Part shown: piece after piece, positions 43,863-52,567 of the stretch
Numbering within the stretch: the first letter of the stretch is position 1
How the letters are laid out: each line of letters starts with the position of its first letter
Source of the DNA: Pirellulales bacterium
GTDB lineage: Bacteria > Planctomycetota > Planctomycetia > Pirellulales > JACPPG01
Length of the DNA stretch: 64,000 bases
NCBI GenBank assembly: GCA_036499395.1
Contig: DASYDW010000129.1
Coordinates: 186,001 to 250,000, forward strand
Direction: 5' to 3'
Made by a program: the position numbers and the translations under genes
Notes under the pieces: model-generated
What the model saw: only the letters and a program-made list of their open reading frames with translations
The model's database searches: none
Told to the model about the DNA's origin: nothing

Positions 43863-45293
43863 CGACAGCGCGGAGAGCGCTCGTTGCGCCGCCGCTTCGC
43901 CGCTGCGAATGCAGTGCGGCACACCAACTCCGTCATACGCGTTGCCGGCCAACTCCAGTCCTGGCAGGCGCGCCACGTGCTCGTTGATCTCTTTCAGGCG
44001 ATCGAGATGCCCCAGATGGTACTGCGGCATCGCGCGTTGCCAGCGGACGATGCGGCGCAACCCGGGCGCGCCACGCACGCCGATCAATTCTTGCAATTGC
44101 TGGTCAACGATCGCGAACAGTTCGTCATCGCTGGCCGAAACCAGTTCCGGACGCGCCGCGCCGCCGAGAAAGACACGCACGATCGTCGAGCCCGCTGGTG
44201 CGCGATTGACGAACTTCATGCTCGTAAAACTGCCGGCCAGGATCGGACGTCGCTCGACATCGGGCACCACAAAGCCAAAGCCATCGAGCGGCCTCGCCAA
44301 TTGCGATTCCTTGTAAGTCACGACGACCAGTGCCGAGCTGGCATAAGGGATCGCCGTCAGCGCGCCGCTCAAGGCGTCATCAATCGGCTGTACGATTCGC
44401 CCGGCCGCATAGGCCGGTAGCGCCAGAATCACCGCGTCGAAATGCTCAGGCTGCGCAGCGCCATCGATCGAAATGTCCCAACCGCCCGTCGGTCGACGCG
44501 CCAGTTGCGTGACGGGCGAATTCATTCGCACCGCATCCTTCGGCAAGTGCCCGGCGATCGCCGTGGCCAGAGTCCGCATGCCGTCGCGCGGCGCGACGAA
44601 CAAGCTATAGCGGGCACCGCCTCCCGCGCCGTCCTGATTCGCGCCTGAGGATTTGCTCCGGCGCACAGCGCGAATCAGCCCGCCATGCTGCCGCTCCATT
44701 TCCAGGAAACGAGGCATCGTGGCCGCGAGGCTCAGCTTTTCAGGATCGGCCGTGTAGATGCCAGCGGCCAAAGGTTGCACCAGCCGCTCGAAGGCCTCAC
44801 GTCCCAGCCGGCGCCGCGCGAACGAAGCCAGGCTTTCGTCCTGCACGTCGCGTCGCGCCGCGACGAAATACTCTCCCAGCACGCGCGCCTTGCCACGCCA
44901 ACTTAATAGTGGTGACGCGACCAAAGGCCATAGCGCTCGCGGTTCCATCAGCATGAAACCTTCGGGCACGGGGTGCAGCCGCCCGTTGCGCACGACGAGC
45001 GCTCGGCGGCGCGACGCGTTGGTTTGCAACAATTGATCTGCGATGCCGACGCGCTGACAAAGGTCCAGGCCCCAAGGGACGTTGGTGATGAAATTGTCGG
45101 CTCCGAATTCGAGCAGGAAATCGTCCTGTCGTTCGGTATACAGTACGCCCCCCAACCGATCGCCGGCCTCGTACAGCCGGATTTCGCACGACGGATCGAG
45201 TTCGGTCACGCGATGTGCCGCGGCCAGACCGGTGATACCGCCGCCGACAACGGCAATGCGCCGCGGGCCGGAGGTTTGGTCGTGGCCGTTCAT
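43848..45293 (-). CDS. hemY: Protoporphyrinogen oxidase (HemY-type)
   Basis: The start at 45293 overlaps the stop of the hemDE gene in an ATGA, which indicates translational coupling. The 481-residue product begins with the FAD motif IAVVGGGITGLAAAHRV, followed by EAGDRLGGVLYTE. A GPx-type flavoprotein architecture runs through to the C-terminal FAD strand NAYDGVGVPHCIRSGEAAA. It matches oxygen-dependent protoporphyrinogen/coproporphyrinogen oxidases, which oxidise the porphyrinogen ring. Coproporphyrinogen oxidation in a coproporphyrin-dependent pathway is an alternative. It works directly after HemE or two steps later in heme synthesis. Confidence 0.93.
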   Translation of the reverse strand: MNGHDQTSGPRRIAVVGGGITGLAAAHRVTELDPSCEIRLYEAGDRLGGVLYTERQDDFLLEFGADNFITNVPWGLDLCQRVGIADQLLQTNASRRRALVVRNGRLHPVPEGFMLMEPRALWPLVASPLLSWRGKARVLGEYFVAARRDVQDESLASFARRRLGREAFERLVQPLAAGIYTADPEKLSLAATMPRFLEMERQHGGLIRAVRRSKSSGANQDGAGGGARYSLFVAPRDGMRTLATAIAGHLPKDAVRMNSPVTQLARRPTGGWDISIDGAAQPEHFDAVILALPAYAAGRIVQPIDDALSGALTAIPYASSALVVVTYKESQLARPLDGFGFVVPDVERRPILAGSFTSMKFVNRAPAGSTIVRVFLGGAARPELVSASDDELFAIVDQQLQELIGVRGAPGLRRIVRWQRAMPQYHLGHLDRLKEINEHVARLPGLELAGNAYDGVGVPHCIRSGEAAAQRALSALSLTPA

Positions 45294-47233
45294 GCGCGCT
45301 GCCGGGCCCCCAGCTCTTTCACCGCCTCGATCAGATAAATCACGTTCTCGACGGGCGTCTGCTGTAGCACGCCATGCCCCAGGTTGAAAATATGTCCCGG
45401 CCGCCCGCCGGCTTGATCGAGTATCTCTTGCGCACGGCGACGAATTTGCCCGTGATCCGACAAGAGCACGAGTGGGTCGAGATTGCCTTGAATGCCTTTG
45501 TCTTCGCCGATCGTTCGCCAGGCATCGTCCAGTCGTACGCGCCAATCGACACCAATCACGGCCCCGCCGGCCTCGGACAATAGGGGCAACAGCGCCGGGT
45601 TGCCCGTCGCAAAATTAATGACCGGTACCTCGGGCGAAATGCCGTCGATGATCGACTTCGTATACGGCAAAACGTAATGGCGATAATCGTCGGGGCCGAG
45701 GCAGCCGACCCAACTATCGAACAGTTGCACGGCCTGCGCGCCCGCGGCGATTTGCGCGTTCAAATATCGCGTCACCGAACGTGCCAACCGCGCCATCAGC
45801 GCATCCCAGGCGCCGCTGTCGCGATACATCAAAGTCTTGGTGTGCAGATAGCTCCGGCTCGCTCCCCCTTCAATGGCGTAGCTTGCCAAAGTGAACGGCG
45901 CGCCGGCGAAACCGAGCACGGGAATGTTGTCCGGCAAGCCTGCGCGCGTCAGCCGCACGGTGTCCATGACGAAGTGGAGGGCGTCGACGTTCTCCAGCTC
46001 GACGACTCGATCCACGTCCGCCATGTCGCGCACAGGATTGTGAATGATCGGCCCTTCGCCCTGCGCAAACTCGAGGTCAAGGCCCATCGGCTCGAGCATC
46101 GGCAGCAGGTCGGCGAAAATAATCGCGGCGTCGACGTTCAGTCGTTCGACGGCCGTGAGCATCACCTCGGCGCAAAGCTGCGGATTGCGGCACAGTTCGA
46201 GAAACGTCGTCTTCGCGCGTACCTCGCGATATTCAGCCATGTAACGCCCGGCCTGGCGCATCAGCCAGATGGGCGTGCGCTCGACTGGCTCGCGCCGGCA
46301 AGCTTTCATAAACAGCGAGTCGTCCCACGGTCCGCGCACAGGCTTCGTGGCTTCGTCGCGCTTTGCGGCGCCATTGCCTAACGAGGCGATATGTTGCTTG
46401 CGGTGGCAAAGCCCCGGCCCTCGCTCGGCCGCGGCGACCACGAGTTGCCCCATTTTCGAATGCTCGGGCTCGATGTCGACGAACAACTCGTTGTCGCGCA
46501 ACATCTCACTCGTGGTCGGGCCGATCGAAGCCACGACCATGCGCGCCATCTGCTGCCGCAACTGGTGCGTCACGTCGAGTTGCTCGGCCATGCGCAGTAC
46601 GTTCACGACCTGATGCGCCGAGGTGAACATCGCGACATCCCGTTCGCCGGCTGCGATCGCGCGAACATTCGCGGCCAGCGGGGCCGTATCGACGGGAAAA
46701 TCCCACTCGTAAACTTTGAGCGAACGCACCTGGGCGCCGCGCGCCTCCAGGCCTGCCACCAGGCTGGCATTCGGCAGGCCGTATTCCTGCACGCCCACGG
46801 TTTGATTCGCGACCGGTACATGCTGGTCGATCGTCGACAGGATCTCGCGCCAGGTGTTCGGTTCAGGCACGCGCCACGTGGGCGTAATGCCCAACTCCTT
46901 CAGTACGGTCACAGGCTTCGGCCCGCGGGCGACCGTCGTGATGTCGGAGAGCGCGGCCAGAAATCGATCGCGCGGCACGCGGCGCTCGATTTGCGCGACC
47001 AGGTGTCGCAGACCGACGCCGGTCATCAGGATCACGATGTCGATCTGACCGCTGATCAGATGATAGGCAAAGTCCACGGCCTCGGGATTGTCGGCCAAAG
47101 GGACCTCGCGCAGCGATGGGCTGACCGACGGGACGCCCCCCATGCGTTCGATCAGGCGCGACATCTCTTCGGCGCGCCGGCTTTCGAATGCCGCCACACG
47201 CAGACCGCCGAAGTTGGGATTGTCGTTCGCCAT
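45290..47233 (-). CDS. hemE: Uroporphyrinogen-III synthase / uroporphyrinogen decarboxylase fusion
   Basis: This 647-residue protein carries two enzymes. Residues about 1-270 look like HemD (FGGLRVAAFESRRAEEMSRL, DIVILMTGVGL, VAMFTSAHQVVNVL, VASIGPTTSEML). A 30-residue linker follows. Residues about 303-645 are HemE, with TPIWLMRQAGRYM (arginines near 324-331), the catalytic aspartate in IIFADLLPMLEPMGL and GFAGAPFTLASYAIEGG. HemD cyclises hydroxymethylbilane and HemE removes four carboxyls, so the fusion joins consecutive steps. It is coupled to hemY by a 4-bp overlap and is divergent from the gene at 47417. Confidence 0.94.
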   Translation of the reverse strand: MANDNPNFGGLRVAAFESRRAEEMSRLIERMGGVPSVSPSLREVPLADNPEAVDFAYHLISGQIDIVILMTGVGLRHLVAQIERRVPRDRFLAALSDITTVARGPKPVTVLKELGITPTWRVPEPNTWREILSTIDQHVPVANQTVGVQEYGLPNASLVAGLEARGAQVRSLKVYEWDFPVDTAPLAANVRAIAAGERDVAMFTSAHQVVNVLRMAEQLDVTHQLRQQMARMVVASIGPTTSEMLRDNELFVDIEPEHSKMGQLVVAAAERGPGLCHRKQHIASLGNGAAKRDEATKPVRGPWDDSLFMKACRREPVERTPIWLMRQAGRYMAEYREVRAKTTFLELCRNPQLCAEVMLTAVERLNVDAAIIFADLLPMLEPMGLDLEFAQGEGPIIHNPVRDMADVDRVVELENVDALHFVMDTVRLTRAGLPDNIPVLGFAGAPFTLASYAIEGGASRSYLHTKTLMYRDSGAWDALMARLARSVTRYLNAQIAAGAQAVQLFDSWVGCLGPDDYRHYVLPYTKSIIDGISPEVPVINFATGNPALLPLLSEAGGAVIGVDWRVRLDDAWRTIGEDKGIQGNLDPLVLLSDHGQIRRRAQEILDQAGGRPGHIFNLGHGVLQQTPVENVIYLIEAVKELGARQRA

Positions 47234-47416
47234 ATCTGAAAATCGAGGTCATCGAGAAAAATCGACGCAGAACCCATGCTAACCGAGGCATCCCAGGGGC
47301 AAAAGAGCCCGCCCGGCTCGGTGCGAAACCTCGGCGTCATAGAACGCGCGGGTTAGCTCTGTTACGATTGAAGATCAGTCGTTTTTTGCGAAAAAATCCC
47401 GCGGGGTCATCCCGGT

Positions 47417-48562
47417 ATGGCGCAAACCGAAACGTTTTTCGACGAATTGCAGGCTGCCGCCGAGAGTGGCGGCGCCGACGCCGTCTTCCAAAAGCTGGCG
47501 ACGCGACTACGCGAAGAAGAAAAGTATCACGAACTGTTCGACGCCCGGTTGATGGAATCGCGCCACGCGCTGGGCTTGCCTGTCGCACGTGCCGGCAACT
47601 TAGACGATCTACCCGAACCGGCACGGACGCGCATGGAGGATTCCTACCTGGCGGCTTGCCGTGAAGTGGGCGACCTATTTCTCAAGGCTGGCCGCGTACG
47701 CGAGGCGTGGATGTATCTGCGCCCCACCGGCGAGCGGCAGGCGATGGCCGATTCGCTCGCCGCGATACCCCGTGACACGGAAAACTACGAAGAAATCATC
47801 GAAGTCGCGCTGTACGAAGGAGTCTGCCCGCGGCTCGGATTTCAATACGTGCTGGAGCACTACGGCACCTGCAACGCGATTACCTTGTACGACGGCCAGA
47901 TGCACGGCCGCCCGAAAGTCGATCGGCAGCAGGTCGCGGGGCTGCTGATTGAACATCTACATGGCGAGCTGTTGCGAAACGTCCAGGCAGACATCGCGCG
48001 GCGCGAAGGGAAGGAGCCTGCCGAAACGTCGCTCGCGGCGCTCGTCGCCCGACGGCCGTGGCTGTTCGAGAATGACAACTATCACGTCGACACCACGCAC
48101 CTGGCCGCGGTCGTACGCTTTGCACTGGCGTGCGATGATCCGCAGGCACTGCGAACCGCGCTCGATTTAACGGCCTACGGTCGACATCTGAGTCCGCAGT
48201 ACCAATTCGCCGGACAAGAGCCGTTTGCCGAGACCTACCCAGCGCACGCGTTGTTCTTTCAGGGCGTGCTCGGCGAAAACACCGACGCGGCAATTGAGTA
48301 TTTCGGTCAGCGAGCTCGTCAGGCCGAGGAAGGTGGTCCGGTGGAAGTCTTCGTCGCGCTGCTTGCGCGAGCCGGCCGCGCGGAAGAGGCGTTTCAGGCC
48401 GCGGCCGACCTGCTGCGCCCCGACATGCGCACGTCGGGCTTCGCCCCTGGACTGGTCGAGCTTGCCGCGCAAGCCGGCTGCTACGACCGTCTAATGACGG
48501 CCAGCCGCGATCGGGATGACGCGCTCGGCTTCGCCGCCGGCCTGGTCGCCCGGAAGAAGTAG
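47417..48562 (+). CDS. Hypothetical helical-repeat protein
   Basis: This 381-residue soluble protein is mostly helical, with TPR-like pairs such as LAACREVGDLFLKAGRVREA and FVALLARAGRAEEAFQAAAD. A central segment has EHYGTCNAITLYDGQMHGRP, and ARRPWLFENDNYHVDTTHLA is a further distinctive piece. No known family was recognised, but the composition and even codon bias support a real gene, probably conserved in Planctomycetes. It shares a 183-bp divergent promoter region with hemDE. Confidence 0.7.
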   Translation: MAQTETFFDELQAAAESGGADAVFQKLATRLREEEKYHELFDARLMESRHALGLPVARAGNLDDLPEPARTRMEDSYLAACREVGDLFLKAGRVREAWMYLRPTGERQAMADSLAAIPRDTENYEEIIEVALYEGVCPRLGFQYVLEHYGTCNAITLYDGQMHGRPKVDRQQVAGLLIEHLHGELLRNVQADIARREGKEPAETSLAALVARRPWLFENDNYHVDTTHLAAVVRFALACDDPQALRTALDLTAYGRHLSPQYQFAGQEPFAETYPAHALFFQGVLGENTDAAIEYFGQRARQAEEGGPVEVFVALLARAGRAEEAFQAAADLLRPDMRTSGFAPGLVELAAQAGCYDRLMTASRDRDDALGFAAGLVARKK

Positions 48563-48718
48563 GCAGTCGAACGTCGTACTCAGTCGGCAGCGGGCAGTCG
48601 GCAGTGAAGAAACACGTTGACGACCGTACGTCGTTCGCAAGTCACTCATCTGCCATTTCAATCATTCGCGTAGTCTTCTCCGTGGCGAGTCCTTCTAGGC
48701 GACGAATGAAAACGAAAA

Positions 48719-48750
48719 AAGCCTGCCCGGGATTGCTCCCGGGCAGGCTT
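48719..48750 (-). terminator. Strong intrinsic terminator (minus strand)
   Basis: A 14-bp stem (aagcctgcccggga / tcccgggcaggctt) with a ttgc loop is followed on the minus strand by TTTTTTCG. It lies 35 bp past the stop of the cysteine-rich gene. No T-run follows on the plus strand. Confidence 0.85.
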
Positions 48751-48784
48751 CAGGGTTTACACGTTACCGCCAGTTAGTCGCGAG

Positions 48785-49552
48785 TTAGTTGCGACGGGCG
48801 ACGGTGCTGGTCTGCACATAGCGACGCTTGCCGTGTACCGAAGCCGACTGATCGGCAACCGGCGGAGCGGGGGGGACGTCGCTGTTCGACTCGGCAGCAG
48901 CGGGGGCACCGCAGCTGCTGCAGCCGCTACCGGCACAGCCGTTACCGCAGCAGCTGTTGCTCTCGCAGCAGCTGTTGCAGCTCGAGCAGCTACCGCACGA
49001 CTTCTTGCAGTGGAACAGGCCACTTAGCAAGCCGCCGCACTTCTTCTTGCAGCAGCCCGTGTTGCAGCTGTTGCAGCTGTTGCAAGCCGGAGCTTCGCAG
49101 CAGGTCGGCTCAGCAGCACAGCACGTGGGGGCAGCTTCGCAGCAAGTCGGCTCGCAGCTCGAGCAGCTCGAGCAGCTGGAGCAGCTCGATTTGCAGCTAT
49201 GGCAAGCGAACAGGCCCTTGAAACCACCGAACAGACCGCAGTGCTTGTGGCCGCAGCCGCTGTTGCAGCTTCCGCAAGCCGGCGCTTCGCAGCAGGTCGG
49301 CTCAGCAGCACAGCACGACGGGGCAGCTTCGCAGCAAGTCGGCTCAGCTGCACAGCAACCAGGATCAGCCGCACAGCAAGTCGGCTCAGCGGCACAGCAA
49401 GTCGGTTCGCTGCAGCTGCTGCAGCACGTGTTGCATCCGCCGCAGCCACCCGAGCGGTAGCCGAGCATGCGATCCAGAAGCTCGAAGCCAAAGCTCTGGC
49501 TACACAAGCCTACGCTAACGACGAGCGCTCCGAAAATCATGTTCCATTTCAT
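48785..49552 (-). CDS. Extremely cysteine-rich exported protein
   Basis: The ATG at 49552, with an AAAGGAG site, gives 255 residues. A signal peptide (MIFGALVVSVGLCSQSFGF) precedes GFELLDRMLGYRSGG. The mature part holds about 50 cysteines, arranged in tandem EPTCCAA / EAAPTCC units and SCNSC / CSSCSSC runs, in two similar blocks separated by KKCGGLLSGLFHCKKSC-type segments. The end is Cys-free (GKRRYVQTSTVARR). Planctomycete walls are described as cystine-rich protein, so a disulfide-linked structural role is plausible. A terminator at 48719 ends the transcript. Confidence 0.75.
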   Translation of the reverse strand: MKWNMIFGALVVSVGLCSQSFGFELLDRMLGYRSGGCGGCNTCCSSCSEPTCCAAEPTCCAADPGCCAAEPTCCEAAPSCCAAEPTCCEAPACGSCNSGCGHKHCGLFGGFKGLFACHSCKSSCSSCSSCSSCEPTCCEAAPTCCAAEPTCCEAPACNSCNSCNTGCCKKKCGGLLSGLFHCKKSCGSCSSCNSCCESNSCCGNGCAGSGCSSCGAPAAAESNSDVPPAPPVADQSASVHGKRRYVQTSTVARRN

Positions 49553-50145
49553 CGACCAACGTCTCCTTTGCAACGAACTGAGGGCGGCATCGCATGCCAA
49601 ACTGACGAACGCCACGGGCCGTACCGTGCTTGGTTGAGCGGTTGTCGCTCGTTTGCGTGGGTTGGCTCTTCCGTCGGGGGAGAACCAGTATTTCGCGGTG
49701 GGTACTTCCGGCGGTCGCGAGTCGGGCAGCTGGGGTCGGAACCCGCAGTTCAAACCATTCATGCATCGAGGCCGTCGAACCATTCCTTGGCTCGATTAAT
49801 AACTGGCGGCTGCTCAATGCCTCCCTGACTTGCCTTTGGTGGCAGGTGTTCCTCGGTGAGGGACACAAGCGGTATCGGCCTTCCCTGGAAGAAGCCTTGA
49901 GCGAGCGGAAGTAATTTTCAGCAAATGGCTTAACGCTCTCAATGCGCAAACATTTCCTCACCGGCAAGGTAGCCAGACCTTGACGGTCATAGTGCCGTCA
50001 TAATGTGACGTCACGATAGCGCCCGCATCGCCATGTCGTCACCGCATCGATTGGTCGAGCGCGTCCGAAGCTGCTACGCTTGAAGAGGATGACGCTGGCC
50101 GTCACGTGGCTGGCCGAGTGCTGAATAAGATCGCGAGGCGCGAAA
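49553..50145. other. Intergenic region upstream of two divergent genes
   Basis: This 593-bp gap lies between the cysteine-rich gene (minus) and the cupin gene (plus). It contains a tgacgg...ccgtca inverted pair (49981-50000) followed by the palindrome gtgacgtcac (50005-50014), possible operator sites about 130 bp before the cupin start. The short frames here do not look coding. Confidence 0.45.
50005..50014. promoter_or_regulatory. Possible operator palindrome (gtgacgtcac)
   Basis: A perfect 10-bp palindrome follows the inverted pair tgacgg/ccgtca at 49981-50000. Such clustered TGACG half-sites suggest a regulator binding region upstream of the cupin gene at 50146. No regulator is known. Confidence 0.3.
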
Positions 50146-50508
50146 ATGTCACAAACCACGTCGCAACGGTACGCGCTGGCAGATTTGACGCAGATTGCCC
50201 CCGTGGATTGTCCCTGCGGACAGGCTCGTCGCGCGTTCGGGGACCTCGATGACTACCCGGCGACCATTCATCGCACAGAAATCTCGCTCGACGCTCGCCG
50301 GCACTATCACAAGCAGCATACCGAGACCTACTACTTTCTCAGTTGCGAGGCCGACGCCCAGATCGAGCTCGACGGAGAGTTGATTCCCGTTCACCCGGGC
50401 ATGAGCATCGTGATCCGGCCAGGCTGCCGCCATAGGGCCGTAGGTCGCATGACGGTTCTGGTCATCTGCATGCCCAAGTTCGATCCAGCGGACGAGTGGT
50501 TCGATTGA
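50146..50508 (+). CDS. Cupin domain protein
   Basis: This 120-residue protein is a single beta-barrel with the cupin metal motif RRHYHKQHTETYYFLSCEAD (His, His, Glu). The second motif, PGMSIVIRPGCRHRAVG, adds the fourth His. It starts with MSQTTSQRYALADL. It may be a small dioxygenase, isomerase or sensor; the fold alone does not decide this. It stands alone between two plus-strand genes of different function. Confidence 0.85.
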   Translation: MSQTTSQRYALADLTQIAPVDCPCGQARRAFGDLDDYPATIHRTEISLDARRHYHKQHTETYYFLSCEADAQIELDGELIPVHPGMSIVIRPGCRHRAVGRMTVLVICMPKFDPADEWFD

Positions 50509-50769
50509 GGGCCTGGTCTGTGGCCGCCCGTTGGCGATCCGTCCGGCCAGACGCGGCGAAAAGGCTGGTTTTAGCGGGGGATGGCCGTTGCTGGCGTCGC
50601 GCCGTGGCGAGGGTTACATTCGTAGGGTACCTGCCGTGCCGCAACGAATGCCGACGAATCCCACGATCCCAGATTCGCGTATAAATTTCTGGCACGCGGC
50701 GCGAGCTCCTGGCGAAGATCCAGTCTCGCGCTTGAATCCCGCCCCAATTCCCCCTGGAGAAGACCCGCC

Positions 50770-51354
50770 ATGCGTCAGACAGTCGCTTTACTCGGTGGTG
50801 CGTTGGTCGTTGGCTCGTTCGTCGTTTCACTGGCCGGTCAGGCCCAAGGAGCAGAAGCCGTGGCTCCCGCATTGAACTTTCAGATGAAATCGCTCGACGG
50901 CAAGCCGGTCGAGCTATCGAAGTATCAAGGCAAAGTCGTGCTAATCGTTAATGTCGCCAGCCGCTGCGGATTGACGCCCCAGTACAAGGGGCTCGAAGCC
51001 TTGCACGAGAAGTACGCCGATCAGGGCCTGGCCATCCTGGCATTCCCGGCCAATGAGTTCGGCGCTCAGGAACCTGGCACCGACACCGAGATCTCGGAGT
51101 TCTGCACGACCAAGTACGGCGTGAAGTTCGACATGTTCTCGAAGGTGAAGGTGAAGGGCGAAGGCCAATGCCCGCTCTACAAGTTCCTCACCTCGTCCGA
51201 AACCGATCCGAAGTTCCCCGGCGATATCAAATGGAACTTCGAAAAGTTCCTGATCGATCGCAACGGCAACATCGTCAATCGCTTCGAGCCGAAGGTGACG
51301 CCCGAATCCTCGGACGTCGTACAAGCGATCGAAGCCGCGCTGGCCGCGAAGTAA
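50770..51354 (+). CDS. Glutathione peroxidase family thiol peroxidase, exported
   Basis: This 194-residue protein begins with a signal peptide (TVALLGGALVVGSFVVSLA, cleaved near AGQAQGAEA). The GPx core shows VVLIVNVASRCGLTPQYKGL with the peroxidatic Cys66, not selenocysteine. The Gln is in FPANEFGAQEPG and the Trp in IKWNFEKFLIDRNG. The likely role is reduction of peroxides in the periplasm using thioredoxin-like or other thiols, as in non-selenium GPx enzymes. The start is supported by a TGGAGA-type site. A bidirectional terminator follows at 51508. Confidence 0.9.
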   Translation: MRQTVALLGGALVVGSFVVSLAGQAQGAEAVAPALNFQMKSLDGKPVELSKYQGKVVLIVNVASRCGLTPQYKGLEALHEKYADQGLAILAFPANEFGAQEPGTDTEISEFCTTKYGVKFDMFSKVKVKGEGQCPLYKFLTSSETDPKFPGDIKWNFEKFLIDRNGNIVNRFEPKVTPESSDVVQAIEAALAAK

Positions 51355-51507
51355 GGGCCGGCTGCTAGGTATTTGCCGGCCGCGAGGGAAAGCCTCGGCC
51401 GCCGAGCGAGGGCCGAGCGTTCGCATTGAACCCCTCTCCCCTGCGGGGAGGAGGGAAGGGTGAGGGGGCAGCGTGCCTGCTGCCTTGATATTCAGAAGTA
51501 AAAACGT

Positions 51508-51549
51508 ACAGGGCGGCTCGACCGTGGGTGTTTGGTCGAGTCGCCCTGT
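51508..51549. terminator. Intrinsic terminator between convergent genes
   Basis: A 16-position stem with one mismatch (acagggcg-g-ctcgacc / ggtcgag-t-cgccctgt) has a 10-nt loop. TTTTTCT follows on the plus strand, and a weaker TACGTTTTT on the minus strand. It would end the GPx transcript and help end the cysteine-rich gene at 51604. Confidence 0.75.
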
Positions 51550-51603
51550 TTTTCTCGGTGGGATCTGCGGGCAGGCGTTCGCGCTGGTGGTGAGGGGTAA
51601 TGG

Positions 51604-52152
51604 CTACCAGGGGCCGCGAACGTAGTAGACGCCGAACTGGTCCGTGGAGTTGGGCCAAATTGGTGTCGGCAGGAAAGCAGCGCCACCACCCGCGGCACCA
51701 GCGCCGGGATAGTTGCGTCCGAACTGATGGCTGATCGGTACGACTTGCGTGTTGGTCACGCCCCAGGCCCACTTCGTTTGCCGGCCGGCGTTCGGCGGGC
51801 AAACTAGCGCCACTGGCGTACCCCACGCAACGTCGTAATAGTTGCCGTGCCAATTGCTGAGCGATTGCCGATAGGCATCGTTCGCGGCACAGCACGGATA
51901 ACAAGGGTGGCGCGCCGGCGGGCAGCAGCCATAGGCGCCGCAACCGTAATTGCCGGTCGTACAACCACTAGGTCCGCAGGCGCGGGGAACACCTTGCGGA
52001 CAGCAGCCGTTGTAGGATGTCGCACAGCCACCGGCCACGCTGCACTGTCCGTTCTGGCAATTACTGCAGGGTGGTCCGCCGTTGGCGATCGATGCGGGCA
52101 CGCATGTGCCAACGGCGAGCACAAGCGCGATCAAGGTGTGATTTTGGGTCAT
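51604..52152 (-). CDS. Cysteine-rich exported protein with C-terminal Gly/Ala/Tyr region
   Basis: The ATG at 52152 gives 182 residues with a signal peptide (TLIALVLAVGTCVPASIANG). About residues 20-85 carry 16-18 cysteines in CSNCQNGQCSVAGGC-like spacing and paired CC. The C-terminal part (YDVAWGTPVALVCPPNAG, GAGAAGGGAAFLP, FGVYYVRGPW) is uncharged and may form strands. It is similar in style to the Cys-rich gene at 48785 and may be a wall or surface protein. The 52229 gene follows upstream on the same strand. Confidence 0.65.
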   Translation of the reverse strand: MTQNHTLIALVLAVGTCVPASIANGGPPCSNCQNGQCSVAGGCATSYNGCCPQGVPRACGPSGCTTGNYGCGAYGCCPPARHPCYPCCAANDAYRQSLSNWHGNYYDVAWGTPVALVCPPNAGRQTKWAWGVTNTQVVPISHQFGRNYPGAGAAGGGAAFLPTPIWPNSTDQFGVYYVRGPW

Positions 52153-52228
52153 GGGTCGAGGGGAATCCTTTCCACGTCTTCCTGCCGAGCGGGGGAACAC
52201 GAAGACGTCGCCGCGAAACACGCGACCG

Positions 52229-52567
52229 TTACCACCAACAGACCTTTGTCTTGGTCGCGCCACAGTCGGTTACGTTGTAGCGGCAGTAACAGCGGCAGTG
52301 CTTGTAGAGAAACTCATGCGGCATGAGCGGCTGGTAGGTGATGTAGGTGTGGCCCACGAATTCGGGCGTGGGGCGCGGGGATACGTACAACTGCGCAGGC
52401 TGACCGCCATAGACGCTCGGCCCACTGTAATAGTTGTAGAACAGGTCGTAGCGCGGCCGCGGAGCAAGCAATCCGTCGGACGCGCGAGCGGGCGCATTGC
52501 CAAACGCGGCTATCGACACCAGGGCGGTGGCAATAATCGAAGCAATGCGCGAGGTGGGAACTCGCAT
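52229..52567 (-). CDS. Small exported Tyr/Pro/Cys-rich protein
   Basis: This 112-residue protein has a strong AGGAAGGAG site and a signal peptide (IASIIATALVSIAAFGNAPA). The mature part includes YDLFYNYYSGPSVYGG, TPEFVGHTYITYQPLMPHE and a C-terminal cysteine cluster CRCYCRYNVTDCGATKTKVC. TYITYQPLMPHEF is a motif-like piece reminiscent of planctomycete exported proteins. It lies 77 bp upstream of the 51604 gene on the same strand, so the two may form a surface-protein operon. Confidence 0.65.
   Translation of the reverse strand: MRVPTSRIASIIATALVSIAAFGNAPARASDGLLAPRPRYDLFYNYYSGPSVYGGQPAQLYVSPRPTPEFVGHTYITYQPLMPHEFLYKHCRCYCRYNVTDCGATKTKVCWW

Noticed and set aside
49081-49440. Tandem repeats suggestive of a CRISPR array
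   Set aside because: The repeats keep the reading frame and encode EPTCC units of the Cys-rich protein; spacing is short and there are no unique spacers.
50961-50972. Selenocysteine site in glutathione peroxidase
   Set aside because: The catalytic codon is TGC for Cys66, with no in-frame TGA.
51427-51466. Second terminator after the GPx gene (cccctctcccctgcggggaggaggg)
   Set aside because: The stem has a bulge and no T-run follows, so termination is unlikely; it may be a repeat fragment similar to the 25532 stem.
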